From Salsuginibacillus kocurii DSM 18087 (lineage in GTDB: Bacteria; Bacillota; Bacilli; Bacillales; Marinococcaceae): a stretch of DNA of 64,000 bases. The notes beneath the pieces were generated by a model. The model was not told where the DNA came from. It was given only the letters and a program-made list of their open reading frames with translations, and searched no databases. The stretch spans positions 124,001 through 188,000 of the forward strand of contig NZ_KB898623.1 in NCBI RefSeq assembly GCF_000377705.1. Direction: 5' to 3'. Positions 46,223-56,618 of the stretch are shown in pieces; the first letter of the stretch is position 1; the number at the start of each line of letters is the position of its first letter. Made by a program: the position numbers and the translations under genes.

Positions 46223-47641
46223 ATGGCGAAAGTCACCAAACAAGCGGTTGAACAAATTGTTGAAGCCATTGGTGGAAAAGATAACATTTCAACCGCCACT
46301 CATTGTGTCACTCGGCTTCGGATTGTTCTGCACGATGAAAGTCAAGTTGACCAAGAAACGTTAGAAGAAATTGATATTGTCCGCGGAGCCTTTAGCAGCG
46401 GGGGCCAATACCAAATTATTATTGGCCAAGGTGCAGTAGAAAAAGCGTATGACCATTTAACGTCTATAACTAACCTGGAGGAAGCTTCAAAAGATGATGC
46501 AAAAGCTGCTGCATCACAAAATATGAATTGGCTGCAACGCGGAATAAAAATGCTTGCTGATATTTTCATTCCGATCTTGCCGGCAATTGTTACTGCTGGT
46601 CTTTTGCTTGGGCTTAATAACCTACTTACCGGGCCTGATATTTTTTATGAAGGGCAATCCGTCATTGATGTGCACACCCAGTGGGCAGATTTAGCTGACA
46701 TTATTGCCTTAATCGCCAACACTGCGTTTGCTTTTCTGCCTGCATTAATCGGTTGGTCAGCTGTTCATAAATTTGGCGGGAGTCCACTACTCGGGATTGT
46801 GCTTGGATTAATTTTAGTAAATCCAGACTTATTAAATGCATGGGAGTATCCGGACGCGCTCGAAGAAGGTAGTGTACCGACATGGAACTTATTTGGACTT
46901 GAAATTGAACAAGTTGGATATCAAGGTCAAGTGCTGCCCATCCTGCTTGCTTCTTATATTTTGGCTAAAATGGAAATAGCCTTGAAAAAACGAGTACCAG
47001 ACGCTATTCAAATGCTTGTCGTAGCACCTACCGTCTTGCTAGTTACCGGTTTCCTTGGTTTTATTATTATCGGTCCGGTGATGTTTACAGTCGGAGATGG
47101 TATCACCACATTCTTTGTCAATACATTTGAGCAATTTGCTTGGTTAGGTGGACTCTTGTATGGACTACTGTACGCACCGCTTGTTGTGACCGGCCTTCAC
47201 CATACTTTCCTAGCCGTGGATCTACAGCTGGTTGGAAGTACAGGAGGCACCTTCTTATGGCCGATCTTGGCTTTATCTAATATTGCTCAAGGTTCTGCTG
47301 CATTTGCCATTATGCTTGCTACCCGCAGCGAAAACATGCGAGGTCTTTCTTTATCAAGTGGTATATCAGCCTGGCTGGGAGTTACAGAACCTGCAATGTT
47401 CGGGGTTAATTTACGCTACCGCTTCCCGTTCGTCTGTGCGGTGATCGGAGCGGCAATTGCTGCCACCTATATTTCGATTAGCAACGTGCTTGCTACTTCG
47501 ATTGGGGTCGGCGGTGTGCCTGGAATCTTCTCTATATTCCCAGAAGATTGGATGCCGTTTATCATCGGCATGGTTATCGTCATGATTGTTCCATTTGTAC
47601 TAACTTATCTTTATGCTAAGATACGAAAAGTTGACGTTTAA
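46223..47641 (+). CDS. treP: PTS trehalose transporter, EIIBC component
   Basis: Imports trehalose with phosphorylation to trehalose-6-phosphate. The EIIB domain (1-85) has the phospho-Cys C28 in STATHCVTRLR. The EIIC domain has about ten membrane segments with GLHHTFLAVDLQL and the GVTEPAMFGV signature. No EIIA domain: phosphate must come from a shared glucose-type EIIA, as for B. subtilis TreP (470 residues, here 472). First gene of treP-treA-treR with a GGGGGAGAAAGGA leader. Controlled by TreR and probably CcpA. Confidence 0.96.
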   Translation: MAKVTKQAVEQIVEAIGGKDNISTATHCVTRLRIVLHDESQVDQETLEEIDIVRGAFSSGGQYQIIIGQGAVEKAYDHLTSITNLEEASKDDAKAAASQNMNWLQRGIKMLADIFIPILPAIVTAGLLLGLNNLLTGPDIFYEGQSVIDVHTQWADLADIIALIANTAFAFLPALIGWSAVHKFGGSPLLGIVLGLILVNPDLLNAWEYPDALEEGSVPTWNLFGLEIEQVGYQGQVLPILLASYILAKMEIALKKRVPDAIQMLVVAPTVLLVTGFLGFIIIGPVMFTVGDGITTFFVNTFEQFAWLGGLLYGLLYAPLVVTGLHHTFLAVDLQLVGSTGGTFLWPILALSNIAQGSAAFAIMLATRSENMRGLSLSSGISAWLGVTEPAMFGVNLRYRFPFVCAVIGAAIAATYISISNVLATSIGVGGVPGIFSIFPEDWMPFIIGMVIVMIVPFVLTYLYAKIRKVDV

Positions 47642-47647
47642 AAAAAC

Positions 47648-47690
47648 AAGCTCCCTTCGTTGTCCGCAGACAATTGATGGGAGCTATTCC
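47648..47690 (+). promoter_or_regulatory. Hairpin between treP and treA
   Basis: AGCTCCC / GGGAGCT with an inner TTGTC/GACAA stem and then TTCCTT. It has no clean T-run, so it may lower, not stop, transcription into treA. Confidence 0.5.
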
Positions 47691-47731
47691 TTCCTTATTT
47701 GCAACTATATTTCTTATGGTGGTGAAACGAT

Positions 47732-49414
47732 ATGAATGAATGGTGGAGAAAATCCGTCGTCTATCAAATATACCCGAAGAGTTTTAATGACACGACGGGG
47801 AATGGGGTAGGCGACATTAATGGAATTATTGAAAAGCTTGATTATTTAAAGACACTGGGAGTTGATGTCATCTGGTTGACTCCGATTTATACCTCGCCTC
47901 AGCGCGATAATGGCTATGATATTGCTGATTATTACTCCATTCATGAAGAATATGGGACGATGGCTGACTTCGAACGCCTATTAGATGAAGCACATAAACG
48001 CGGCATCCGTGTAATTATGGATATTGTCGTGAACCACACATCAACAGAACATCCATGGTTTAAAGCTTCACAGCAAGGAAAAGATCAACCATACCGTGAC
48101 TTTTACATTTGGAAAGATGAGGTGGATGGAGATGTACCAAACAATTGGCAGTCAAAATTTGGAGGAAGCGCCTGGGAATTTGATGAGAAAACGAATCAAT
48201 ACTACCTTCATTTGTTTGATGTTACGCAAGCTGATTTAAATTGGGAAAATGAAGAGGTTCGCGAAGCTGTATATGAAATGATGCATTACTGGTTTAACAA
48301 AGGGGTGGATGGGTTTCGTCTCGACGTCATTAATTTGATCTCAAAAGATCAGTCTTTCCCTAATGATGATGGCATCCAGCCGCCGGGGGACGGCCGCAAA
48401 TTCTACACAGATGGACCTAGAGCGCATGAATTTATGCAAGAGATGAATAAAGAAGTCTTTTCTAAATATGATGTCTTAACCGTCGGTGAAATGTCTTCCA
48501 CTACTATCGACCATTGCATTAAGTATACGCGTCCAGACCGAAATGAATTAAGCATGACGTTTAACTTTCACCATTTAAAAGTCGATTACCCAAATGGTGA
48601 GAAATGGGCCATTGCCGACTTTGATTTTATAGCCTTAAAAGACATTTTATCGACATGGCAAAAAGAAATGCATGCTGGTGGAGGCTGGAACGCTTTGTTC
48701 TGGTGCAATCATGACCAACCACGGGTAGTCACTCGGTATGGTAATGACGCTGCTTACCATAAGGAATCGGCTAAAATGCTTGCTACCACCATCCATATGA
48801 TGCAGGGCACACCTTACATTTATCAAGGTGAAGAGTTTGGAATGACAGACCCTAAGTTTGAAGCCCTTGATCAATACCGCGATGTGGAGACGCTCAACTA
48901 CTATGAACTCATGAAAAAAGAAGGCAAACCACATGATGAGATTATGGAAATCATCCAAGCGAAGTCTCGTGATAATTCCCGGACCCCCGTGCAATGGGAC
49001 GAGACAGAACAAGCCGGATTTTCCACAGGCACCCCCTGGATTGATGTGGCATCAAATTATAAAGAAATCAATGCAGCTGAAGCTGTGGCGGATGAAGAAT
49101 CGATCTTCCATCACTACCGCAAACTGATTGAGCTGCGAAAAGAATATGATATTATCACTTATGGAGACTATGAACTCCTGTTTCCAGAAGACCGAAATGT
49201 TTTTAGTTATATTCGCACCTTTGAACAAGAACAGCTGCTTGTTGTCAGCAACTTTTATGGAGCTGAAACTACTTTCGAGCTTCCGGAAGAGTACCAACAT
49301 GCGCCGAACAAACACGTGGCTGTCTTATTATCCAATTATAAAGATTCAACTACTGACCTCTCTTCTCCACTTACGTTGCGTCCGTATGAATCTATTATTT
49401 ATCATATAACTTAA
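47732..49414 (+). CDS. treA: Alpha,alpha-phosphotrehalase
   Basis: GH13 enzyme hydrolysing trehalose-6-phosphate to glucose and glucose-6-phosphate in the cytoplasm. 560 residues; begins WWRKSVVYQIYPKSFND. Catalytic residues: nucleophile Asp in DGFRLDVIN, acid/base Glu in TVGEMSS, third Asp in WCNHDQPR. C-terminal beta domain ends RPYESIIYHIT. Lies between treP and treR as in B. subtilis. Confidence 0.97.
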   Translation: MNEWWRKSVVYQIYPKSFNDTTGNGVGDINGIIEKLDYLKTLGVDVIWLTPIYTSPQRDNGYDIADYYSIHEEYGTMADFERLLDEAHKRGIRVIMDIVVNHTSTEHPWFKASQQGKDQPYRDFYIWKDEVDGDVPNNWQSKFGGSAWEFDEKTNQYYLHLFDVTQADLNWENEEVREAVYEMMHYWFNKGVDGFRLDVINLISKDQSFPNDDGIQPPGDGRKFYTDGPRAHEFMQEMNKEVFSKYDVLTVGEMSSTTIDHCIKYTRPDRNELSMTFNFHHLKVDYPNGEKWAIADFDFIALKDILSTWQKEMHAGGGWNALFWCNHDQPRVVTRYGNDAAYHKESAKMLATTIHMMQGTPYIYQGEEFGMTDPKFEALDQYRDVETLNYYELMKKEGKPHDEIMEIIQAKSRDNSRTPVQWDETEQAGFSTGTPWIDVASNYKEINAAEAVADEESIFHHYRKLIELRKEYDIITYGDYELLFPEDRNVFSYIRTFEQEQLLVVSNFYGAETTFELPEEYQHAPNKHVAVLLSNYKDSTTDLSSPLTLRPYESIIYHIT

Positions 49415-49443
49415 GCATGATATGATGCGTTAGGTGATAGCCG

Positions 49444-50154
49444 ATGAAAAAAAAATATTTAGAGATCTATGACAAGATTCGATCTGAGATACGAGATGGC
49501 TCCTATACTGCTGGAGAATTACTGCCGTCTGAACATGAATTAAGCACCCTTTACCAAACGTCGCGCGAGACGATTAGAAAAGCGCTGAACCAATTATCAG
49601 AACACGGCTTTATTCAAAAGCAGCAAGGCAGAGGTTCAATTGTGCTTGATGTTGAGAAGTTCAATTTCCCGGTTTCCGGTCTCGTCAGCTTTCAAGAACT
49701 CTCCCCTAAACTCGGTGAAAACGTAGTAACTGAAGTAACTGCTTTTTATGAAGATAAATGTGACTCCCATGCTGCAAATCAGTTAGAGGTCGCTGAAGCT
49801 GAACCAATCTGGCGCTTGAACCGTGTCCGCGAAGTGGATGGTGAACGTATAATACTTGATAAAGATATTCTGCTGCAACGAGTCCTCCCTGACCTTACGA
49901 GCGACATTGCGGCAGGATCACTTTATGAATACATGGAAGAAGAGCTTGATTATTGTATTAGCTTTGCCAAAAAGGAAATTACGGTAGAAGAAGCTACAGA
50001 AGAAGACCGAGTACATTTGGACTTAGAGCAATTCGCGTCGATTGTCCTCGTTAAAAACTATGTATATTTAGAAAATGCCACTTTATTTCAATATACTGAA
50101 TCAAGACACCGGACAGATCGATTTCGTTTTGTTGATTTTGCCAGAAGAAGATAA
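49444..50154 (+). CDS. treR: Trehalose operon repressor
   Basis: GntR/HutC-family repressor, 236 residues. N-terminal winged helix (LPSEHELSTLYQTSRETIRK, about 27-46), followed by the UTRA effector domain (FNFPVSGLVSFQELSP onward) that in TreR binds trehalose-6-phosphate. It would act on the two operators before treP. 29 bp after treA, with GTGATAG as a weak ribosome site. Confidence 0.95.
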   Translation: MKKKYLEIYDKIRSEIRDGSYTAGELLPSEHELSTLYQTSRETIRKALNQLSEHGFIQKQQGRGSIVLDVEKFNFPVSGLVSFQELSPKLGENVVTEVTAFYEDKCDSHAANQLEVAEAEPIWRLNRVREVDGERIILDKDILLQRVLPDLTSDIAAGSLYEYMEEELDYCISFAKKEITVEEATEEDRVHLDLEQFASIVLVKNYVYLENATLFQYTESRHRTDRFRFVDFARRR

Positions 50155-50164
50155 AATGTATTAG

Positions 50165-50230
50165 GGCTGTCCCAAAAGCTTAGTTACAACTTCCTTCAAT
50201 AACTAACTTAAGGACAGCCTCTCTTTTTTA
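50165..50230 (+). terminator. Terminator of the tre operon
   Basis: GGCTGTCC / GGACAGCC outer stem with inner TAGTTA/TAACTA, then CTCTTTTTTA. Confidence 0.8.
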
Positions 50231-50341
50231 TGGGAAGAATGCTTTTACACCCACTTCTCTCACCAATATTTCCTTTTATTGCTACCTTCCTCTCGTGTAT
50301 AATGGTAATTGTATGATTTTTCAGATAAAGGAGGGCATCTT

Positions 50342-51928
50342 TTGAACCGAAATGATTTAATTGCACCTGAAATTTATAATGTAACCTCTGAAATGGAATC
50401 GTTATCTATTGAGGGGGAGCAGACAGCTATCCGGTGGCTGAATGAACATAGTAAGCGCCGCAGTTTATCCTACTCACAATTGACTGAAGAAATGAATCGC
50501 TACGCCAATGTCCTTACTCGAGCTGGTTTAAATAAGGGAGAGCGAGTATTAATTATCCTTCCCCGCTTACCCGAAGCTTATATCGTCTATTTAGCTTGTT
50601 TAAAAGCGGGTCTTGTGGCTGTGCCGTGTTCTGAAATGCTGCGGGCAAAAGATTTAGATTATCGCATGCACCATTCAGAGGCAAAAGCGATTATTGCTTA
50701 CCACAGTGCTATCAATGAAATCAATCAAATGGAAGACGGAAGCATTGAATATTATTTTATCGTAGGTCAAGACCGACATAATTGGGCCCGATTAGAGACG
50801 CTTGCACAGGCAGAGGAAACAACATTTGAAACAGTCTCCACCCATCGTGAGGATATCGCTTTTTTATCTTACACCTCAGGTACAACGGGCAATCCTAAAG
50901 GTGTCGTTCATTCACACGGCTGGGGCTACGCTCATTTAAGAACCGCGGCAAAAGGATGGCTGGACGTGCGGTCCAAAGATGTGGTTTGGGCAACTGCAGC
51001 ACCTGGCTGGCAGAAATGGATTTGGAGCCCTTTCCTGTCTACTATTATGCTGGGAGCGACTGCATTTGTGTATCACGGACCTTTTAATGCCCATACGTAT
51101 CTAAAGTTGTTACAAGATGAACAAATAAATGTGCTTTGTTGTACCCCGACTGAATATCGATTGATGGCTAAAGTAGACCAGCTCTCATCATATAAGCTTG
51201 AGCACTTGCGCAGTACCGTCTCAGCAGGGGAACCGCTCAACCGCCCTGTCATCGAAGCGTTTAAGACGGCATTTAACCTTGACGTGCGGGACGGGTATGG
51301 ACAAACTGAAAACACACTGCTTGTTGGCACCCAACTAGATATGACCGTAAAACCCGGTTCAATGGGAAAACCGACCCCAGGAAATGATGTGGAAATCATT
51401 GATGAAAATGGCGAAGTTGTAAACGTAAATGAAGTGGGCGACATTGCTGTTCATAAGGACGCTCCTGCCCTTTTCCAACATTATTACAAAGAGCCTGAAA
51501 AAACGAAAGCAACTTATCGAGGAGATTGGTATCTAACCGGAGACCTGGCCAGTAAAGATGAGGATGGCTATTTTTGGTTTGAAGGACGCAGCGATGACAT
51601 CATCATCAGCTCTGGCTATACGATCGGACCATTTGAAGTCGAAGATGCGTTAACCAAACATGATGCTGTGCAGGAATGTGCAGTCGTCGGAGCTCCTGAT
51701 GAAGTAAGGGGGAACATCGTAAAAGCATACGTTGTATTAAAAAAAAGGAACAATAAAGTCAATGAAGAAGAATTAATTCACATACTTCAAGAACATACGA
51801 AGAAATGGACCGCTCCCTACAAATACCCACGAAAAATAGAGTTCGTCCATGAATTGCCAAAAACCAACTCTGGAAAGATTCGCAGAGTGGAATTACGACA
51901 GCGAGAACGTGAGCAGTCAAATGTATAA
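50342..51928 (+). CDS. Medium/short-chain acyl-CoA synthetase (AMP-forming)
   Basis: 528 residues of the ANL superfamily, close to B. subtilis YtcI and acyl-CoA synthetase ACSM types. Motifs: YTSGTTGNPKGVVHSHGW (P-loop-like), DGYGQTEN, WYLTGDLASKDEDGYFWFEGR, and the C-terminal catalytic Lys in KTNSGKIRRVEL. TTG start at 50342 behind AAAGGAGGG; the frame extends 11 codons upstream without a ribosome site. Activates a carboxylic acid; chain length unknown. Followed by a terminator. Confidence 0.9.
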   Translation: MNRNDLIAPEIYNVTSEMESLSIEGEQTAIRWLNEHSKRRSLSYSQLTEEMNRYANVLTRAGLNKGERVLIILPRLPEAYIVYLACLKAGLVAVPCSEMLRAKDLDYRMHHSEAKAIIAYHSAINEINQMEDGSIEYYFIVGQDRHNWARLETLAQAEETTFETVSTHREDIAFLSYTSGTTGNPKGVVHSHGWGYAHLRTAAKGWLDVRSKDVVWATAAPGWQKWIWSPFLSTIMLGATAFVYHGPFNAHTYLKLLQDEQINVLCCTPTEYRLMAKVDQLSSYKLEHLRSTVSAGEPLNRPVIEAFKTAFNLDVRDGYGQTENTLLVGTQLDMTVKPGSMGKPTPGNDVEIIDENGEVVNVNEVGDIAVHKDAPALFQHYYKEPEKTKATYRGDWYLTGDLASKDEDGYFWFEGRSDDIIISSGYTIGPFEVEDALTKHDAVQECAVVGAPDEVRGNIVKAYVVLKKRNNKVNEEELIHILQEHTKKWTAPYKYPRKIEFVHELPKTNSGKIRRVELRQREREQSNV

Positions 51929-51949
51929 CGCGTTTTACCATTAATAAAA

Positions 51950-51980
51950 CGGGAAGAGCTTTAATGCCCTTCCCGCTTTA
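51950..51980. terminator. Bidirectional terminator, acyl-CoA synthetase / FMN reductase
   Basis: CGGGAAG / CTTCCCG stem with U-rich flanks on either strand, between convergent genes. Confidence 0.65.
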
Positions 51981-52012
51981 TAGTTATTATCGAACTCATT
52001 CTCCTTCGCCCT

Positions 52013-52579
52013 TTAACTCTTCTGCATTTGGAGGTAGCGATGATGCAGGGCCTGTAAACTTCTTCTTAAGAGATTAATCATTTCTTCTGAAGCAAATTCC
52101 CCGTTTTCATTTATTTGATTTTGAACCTTACCAATGAACACTTCCGGTTGCTCTACTACGTAAGCACCTGTCGCTGCCAGGGTCTGCTTCACTTGAACTT
52201 GAGCTAATGCAGTGCCTAAAGGAGCTGGTGAAGCTCCAGCTACTGCTGCTGGTTTTTTAGCCAACACATTCGTATTCGTTACACTACCTGCCCAATCAAG
52301 CGCATTTTTTAACACCCCAGGCATCCCGTGGCTGTATTCCGGAGTCACAATGTAAAGCGCATCATGTTCATCGATAAGTTTTTTAAAGTACGCTACTTCG
52401 TCAGGATCGCCCCCTTCTTCATCATCTGCGTTAAATAAAGGCACAGCATCTAATGAAAAGGTAGTTACTTGAACCCCAGTTGGAGCATGAGACTTTAATT
52501 CGGCTAAGACTTTTTTGTTAAAGGAGTCTTTTCGTAAACTACCGGCAATTCCTAAAACCTTAAGAGAACCATTCTCCAT
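52013..52579 (-). CDS. NADPH-dependent FMN reductase
   Basis: 188-residue flavodoxin-fold quinone/azo reductase. GIAGSLRKDSFNKKVL binds the FMN phosphate; TPEYSHGMPGVLKNALDW is the family signature. ATG behind AAGGAGAGGAAG-like sequence. It is downstream of the VTT-domain gene on the same strand, with 160 bp of repeat debris between them. Confidence 0.92.
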   Translation of the reverse strand: MENGSLKVLGIAGSLRKDSFNKKVLAELKSHAPTGVQVTTFSLDAVPLFNADDEEGGDPDEVAYFKKLIDEHDALYIVTPEYSHGMPGVLKNALDWAGSVTNTNVLAKKPAAVAGASPAPLGTALAQVQVKQTLAATGAYVVEQPEVFIGKVQNQINENGEFASEEMINLLRRSLQALHHRYLQMQKS

Positions 52580-52614
52580 AGGACTTCCTCTCCTTTTGTG
52601 ATATGTTACGTCTC

Positions 52615-52738
52615 CGTATGGGCTCCTTCAGTGGGAAAAGCAACAACTGAAGACTAAGCAGGGCGGGCTTTCTGCGCAAAGCAAGCATATTTCAGCTGCG
52701 CTGTTTTCCGAGAACAGACTTATGGAACAACCCCACTT
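52615..52738 (+). repeat. Short decayed interspersed repeat
   Basis: GGGCGGGCTTTCTGCGCAAAGCAAGCATATTTCAGCTGCG, read in pieces, resembles the GCGGAAAGCAAGC part of the same repeat class. No gene is here. Confidence 0.4.
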
Positions 52739-52739
52739 T

Positions 52740-53396
52740 TTAATTTGGATATGAAGCTTGCTTATGATGGAGCGTACGTTCGGCCCGACGCTTGAACGTT
52801 CGATAAAGTACAAAAAAGATAGCCAAAAACAAGCCATACACTAAGATCACGTAAAGTAATTGACCAGGATCTGTAGTGACAAGCGTGCCGATCGTTGCAA
52901 AGAGAATCATAGATGGCACTTTGCCAGCAGACGATGCAATAGCATAAGGCCAAAACCTGACACGGCTAATTGCGGCGTAACAATTTATAATAATGCTTGG
53001 GATAACTGGTATTAAGCGGGTAATCAACAAAGTGAAAAATGCGTTTTTTTCAAAAAGAACGGTAATTCTATGAAGCGCTTTATACCGGGTAATCATCTTG
53101 ACGCCCCAGTCATGATACCCGTAACGTACAAATAAAAACATAAGAATAGATGCGGCAGCAGAACCGAACCACACAACAAAAGACCCTAAGACAGGCCCGT
53201 AAGAAGCGCCGGTGATCCCCCCGATTATTGGATACGGAATAATAGGAAATAAAGAAAACATCGTAGCCGCAATCATAGTTAGCGATACATATTCATGGCC
53301 ATCACTTTGAATCCATTGGGCTACGCCTTCTCCGTACTGATAAATAAAATAACCAATAATAATGTATAAGAGTGGAATAAACCACTTTTTTGTCAT
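52740..53396 (-). CDS. VTT/TVP38-family membrane protein
   Basis: 218 residues, about five or six membrane segments, DedA-like SNARE-associated (VTT) fold. Signature stretches: FPIIPYPIIGGITGASYG near the first re-entrant region and ITRLIPVIPSIIINCYA in the second. C-terminus is basic (RTFKRRAERTLHHK). Such proteins are lipid scramblases or transport related lipids in other bacteria; the exact job here is unknown. Confidence 0.88.
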   Translation of the reverse strand: MTKKWFIPLLYIIIGYFIYQYGEGVAQWIQSDGHEYVSLTMIAATMFSLFPIIPYPIIGGITGASYGPVLGSFVVWFGSAAASILMFLFVRYGYHDWGVKMITRYKALHRITVLFEKNAFFTLLITRLIPVIPSIIINCYAAISRVRFWPYAIASSAGKVPSMILFATIGTLVTTDPGQLLYVILVYGLFLAIFFVLYRTFKRRAERTLHHKQASYPN

Positions 53397-53523
53397 AAGC
53401 TCCCCCTGCTCTCCATAGTGTTTCTTCTTATCTACTGTAACATGAACATTTTTTAAAAAGCGATCAGAAACACTGAAGTTAAAGGGGTGAAGCCATAACC
53501 TTGCGCTGTAAGTCCCTCTGTGC

Positions 53524-54486
53524 TTAAACCACTAAATGATCAGGATCCTCCCCATTTAATACTTGCAGAATGTGACGTGCTGTCATGCGAGCCATCTCCA
53601 TACGTGTATTTACACTCGCGCTACCAATATGCGGAGTAGCTACAACATTTGACAAAGTGAGTAATGGGTGGGTACTGGCAATCGGTTCCCCTTCAAACAC
53701 ATCTAATCCTGCTGCGTAAATGTCATTGCTTTTTAAAGCTGCATATAGTGCTTCTTCATCAACAGTACCCCCGCGTGACACATTAATTAATATGGCTGTC
53801 TTTTTCATTTTTTGAAGTTCGTCTTTTCCAATTAAGTGATGGGTTTCCTTTGTATATGGGGTGAGTAAGCAGACATAATCAGACTTCTCCAGAAGCTCGT
53901 CAAAAGAGGCAAACACCGCTCCGCTTATTCGTTCTGCTTCATAATTTCTGCTGCGATTATTATATACGACTTCCATTTCAAATCCCTTGGCCCGTTTCGC
54001 AAGAGCAGAACCGATTCGTCCCATGCCAATGATGCCAAGCGTAGCGTGAGAAATATCTTGTCCAGTCAAGAAAAACGGGGACCAGTTATTCCATTCATCT
54101 CTACGGATGGTATCCATCCCTTCAGGTATCCTTCTTGCTGTAGCCATTAGTAATGCAAAAGCCAAATCAGCCGTAGTGTCAGTTAAGACGCCTGGTGTAT
54201 TAGTTACCCGGATGCCACGTGCTTCACAAGTCGATATATCTATGTTGTTATATCCCACTGCCATATTGGCTATTACTTTTAAGTTTTGAGCTTGGTCTAG
54301 TAATTCAGCATCAACAGTTTCAGTAATCATACAAAATAACGCTGCTGCATCTTTTATTTGTGCTTCTAACTCGGAACGGGGGATAGGCTTTTCTTCTTCC
54401 TCCCACATATACACTTGGCAGCGCTTACTAAGTTGGTCATATATTTCAGTTGGTAATTTTCTAGTTACTACCACTTTTGGTTTCAT
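53524..54486 (-). CDS. 2-hydroxyacid dehydrogenase (glyoxylate/hydroxypyruvate reductase type)
   Basis: 320 residues from the ATG at 54484-54486 (MKPKVVVTRKLP) behind GAAGGGGG. NAD(P)-binding GMGRIGSALAKRA; catalytic Arg in NVSRGGTVDEEAL, Glu in FEGEP, His in ATPHIGSAS. The R after the second strand (NNRSRN) suits NADPH. Likely reduces glyoxylate, hydroxypyruvate or 2-ketogluconate. Divergent from fumC. Confidence 0.9.
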   Translation of the reverse strand: MKPKVVVTRKLPTEIYDQLSKRCQVYMWEEEEKPIPRSELEAQIKDAAALFCMITETVDAELLDQAQNLKVIANMAVGYNNIDISTCEARGIRVTNTPGVLTDTTADLAFALLMATARRIPEGMDTIRRDEWNNWSPFFLTGQDISHATLGIIGMGRIGSALAKRAKGFEMEVVYNNRSRNYEAERISGAVFASFDELLEKSDYVCLLTPYTKETHHLIGKDELQKMKKTAILINVSRGGTVDEEALYAALKSNDIYAAGLDVFEGEPIASTHPLLTLSNVVATPHIGSASVNTRMEMARMTARHILQVLNGEDPDHLVV

Positions 54487-54621
54487 GAAAAATACCCCCT
54501 TCAAATTTATGTGTTTATTCCTTGCCCTATCTTCCTTCTCTTTCTTATTGTATAATTTGTGCCTTTATTTGCAAAATAAAATCCTTTTTCCCCTGTATAT
54601 CTACAAATCTTTTTAAAGGTT

Positions 54622-54649
54622 TTGCCATTTGCCAGCTTCCGTTTATAAT
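54622..54649 (+). promoter_or_regulatory. Promoter of fumC
   Basis: TTGCCA, 16 bp, perfect TATAAT, 47 bp before the start codon. Confidence 0.6.
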
Positions 54650-54696
54650 TAAAGTGTACTTACTGAAATTTTCTGACGAGAGGGGATAGTTGTAAC

Positions 54697-56082
54697 GTGA
54701 GTTATCGAACAGAAAAAGACACACTAGGCGAAATGCAAGTACCAGCTGAAAAACACTGGGGTGCTCAAACACAAAGAAGTCTTCAGAACTTTCCAATCGG
54801 CAGCGAAACCATGCCAATAGACGTTGTGCGCGGCTTTGCAGTTTTAAAAAAAGCAGCTGCCTTAAGTAACCTTGAACTAGGTAACCTAGAAAAAAACAAA
54901 GCTGAAGCAATCTCTCAAGCGGCAGATGAAGTAATTAATGGAGATTTGGATGATCATTTCCCACTCGTTGTGTGGCAAACTGGAAGTGGAACACAGTCTA
55001 ATATGAATATGAATGAAGTGCTTGCCCGTCGTGGAACTGAATTGTTAAAAGGTGAAGATGATGAATTCATCCATCCAAATGATGATGTCAACCGTTCGCA
55101 AAGTTCCAATGATACCTTTCCAACGGCCATGCATGTTGCTGCAGTAACAAAAGTTGAAGATGACCTTTTGCCTGCACTTACTAACTTAAAAAGCACCTTA
55201 GCTGAAAAAAGCAAAGCTTTTAATGACATTATTAAAATTGGCCGGACCCACCTTCAAGATGCAACCCCTCTTACGCTTGGCCAAGAAATCAGCGGCTGGC
55301 ACCGCATGCTGGAAAAAAGCGAACAAATGATTAAAGAAAGCGTTGAACACCTCCGTGATTTAGCAATCGGTGGTACAGCGGTAGGGACAGGCATCAATGC
55401 TCATCCTGACTTCGGAGATTTGGTTGCTAAGCATATTTCAACAGTAACAGGAAAAACGTTCCGCTCTGCTCCAAATAAGTTCCACGCTCTTACAAGTCAT
55501 GACGATACTGTTCATGTACATGGAGCGATTAAAGGCTTAGCTGCAGATTTAATGAAAATTGCAAATGATGTACGTTGGTTATCCAGCGGCCCACGCAGTG
55601 GAATTGGAGAATTAACGATTCCAGCAAATGAACCAGGGAGCTCAATCATGCCAGGAAAAGTCAACCCAACACAATCGGAAGCACTCACAATGGTTACAAG
55701 CCAAGTGATGGGTAATGATGCTACGATTGGCTTTGCCGCAAGCCAGGGAAATTTTGAATTGAATGTCTTTAAGCCCGTTATCATTTATAATTTCTTGCAA
55801 TCCTGTGAATTGCTCGCTGATTCAATGACTGCCTTCAATGACAAATGTGCAGTAGGGCTTGAACCTAATAATGATAAAATAGAAGAACATGTTCGTAACT
55901 CCCTGATGCTTGTCACAGCCCTCAACCCACATATTGGCTATGAAAATGCAGCAGCCATTGCTAAAAAAGCCCATGCTGAAGGAAAGACCTTAAAAGAAGC
56001 TGCTCTAGACAGCGGCCAATTAACAGAAGAAGAATTTCATGAGATTGTGGATCCTTCCAAAATGGTTGGACCAACGAGTTAA
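54697..56082 (+). CDS. fumC: Class II fumarate hydratase
   Basis: TCA-cycle enzyme hydrating fumarate to malate. 461 residues, GTG start with GAGAGGGGATAG upstream. The signature [16 protein letters not shown] is intact, along with [31 protein letters not shown] and [10 protein letters not shown]. Single-gene unit with promoter and terminator. Confidence 0.98.
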   Translation: MSYRTEKDTLGEMQVPAEKHWGAQTQRSLQNFPIGSETMPIDVVRGFAVLKKAAALSNLELGNLEKNKAEAISQAADEVINGDLDDHFPLVVWQTGSGTQSNMNMNEVLARRGTELLKGEDDEFIHPNDDVNRSQSSNDTFPTAMHVAAVTKVEDDLLPALTNLKSTLAEKSKAFNDIIKIGRTHLQDATPLTLGQEISGWHRMLEKSEQMIKESVEHLRDLAIGGTAVGTGINAHPDFGDLVAKHISTVTGKTFRSAPNKFHALTSHDDTVHVHGAIKGLAADLMKIANDVRWLSSGPRSGIGELTIPANEPGSSIMPGKVNPTQSEALTMVTSQVMGNDATIGFAASQGNFELNVFKPVIIYNFLQSCELLADSMTAFNDKCAVGLEPNNDKIEEHVRNSLMLVTALNPHIGYENAAAIAKKAHAEGKTLKEAALDSGQLTEEEFHEIVDPSKMVGPTS

Positions 56083-56083
56083 T

Positions 56084-56121
56084 AAGAAAAGCCGTCCCTC
56101 TTTCCCGGGACGGCTTTTCTT
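56084..56121 (+). terminator. Terminator of fumC
   Basis: A perfect 15-bp stem AAGAAAAGCCGTCCC / GGGACGGCTTTTCTT with an 8-nt loop. Confidence 0.9.
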
Positions 56122-56175
56122 ATTCCACCGTTGCCTTGACCCAATGGACGGTAAGATAAAACAGCTTCTCACTTT

Positions 56176-56267
56176 AAAGAAAACTTGGCAAAGCCAAGCT
56201 ACGGTACAGACTGAGCCTTAGTTGCGCTTATACCGTTTCCATCAACTATTTAGACATTCTTACGGTG
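56176..56267. repeat. Element B, copy 2
   Basis: Same 92-93 bp element as 33646-33738, same orientation. It shares AAAGAAAAC, GGCAAAGCCAAGC, TACGG, GAGCCTTAGTTGC, ATCAACTATTTA and ACATTCTTACGGTG. The rest of 56268-56618 shows no gene. Confidence 0.75.
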
Positions 56268-56618
56268 TAAAATAAGTGTCTTTCTCCTCCTCTAATTAAT
56301 AACGGAATACCGGAAGTTTTCAAAAAACTTATGTATCGACTTATCTCAATTTACTACGTCAGCATCCAAAGAAGGGGCACCACTTAGTTTTGTTGCTTCA
56401 CCGGCATGCAGAGCCCCTCTCCTTGATAGATTGACTACTAATAAAAGTAAGACCCCCAGATTCCAGGCCTTATCTCAACTGTATTTCCTTTGGTAAGAAA
56501 ATTCCTTCAGAAACATGTATCAGCTGCGAGCCTGTTCTCTGCTTCCATTTTTCTCGTATAATACGTACGATCAGCCTTCCACCCTTGTCCCCTCTCTTGA
56601 CCTATAGGGTCTTAACGC

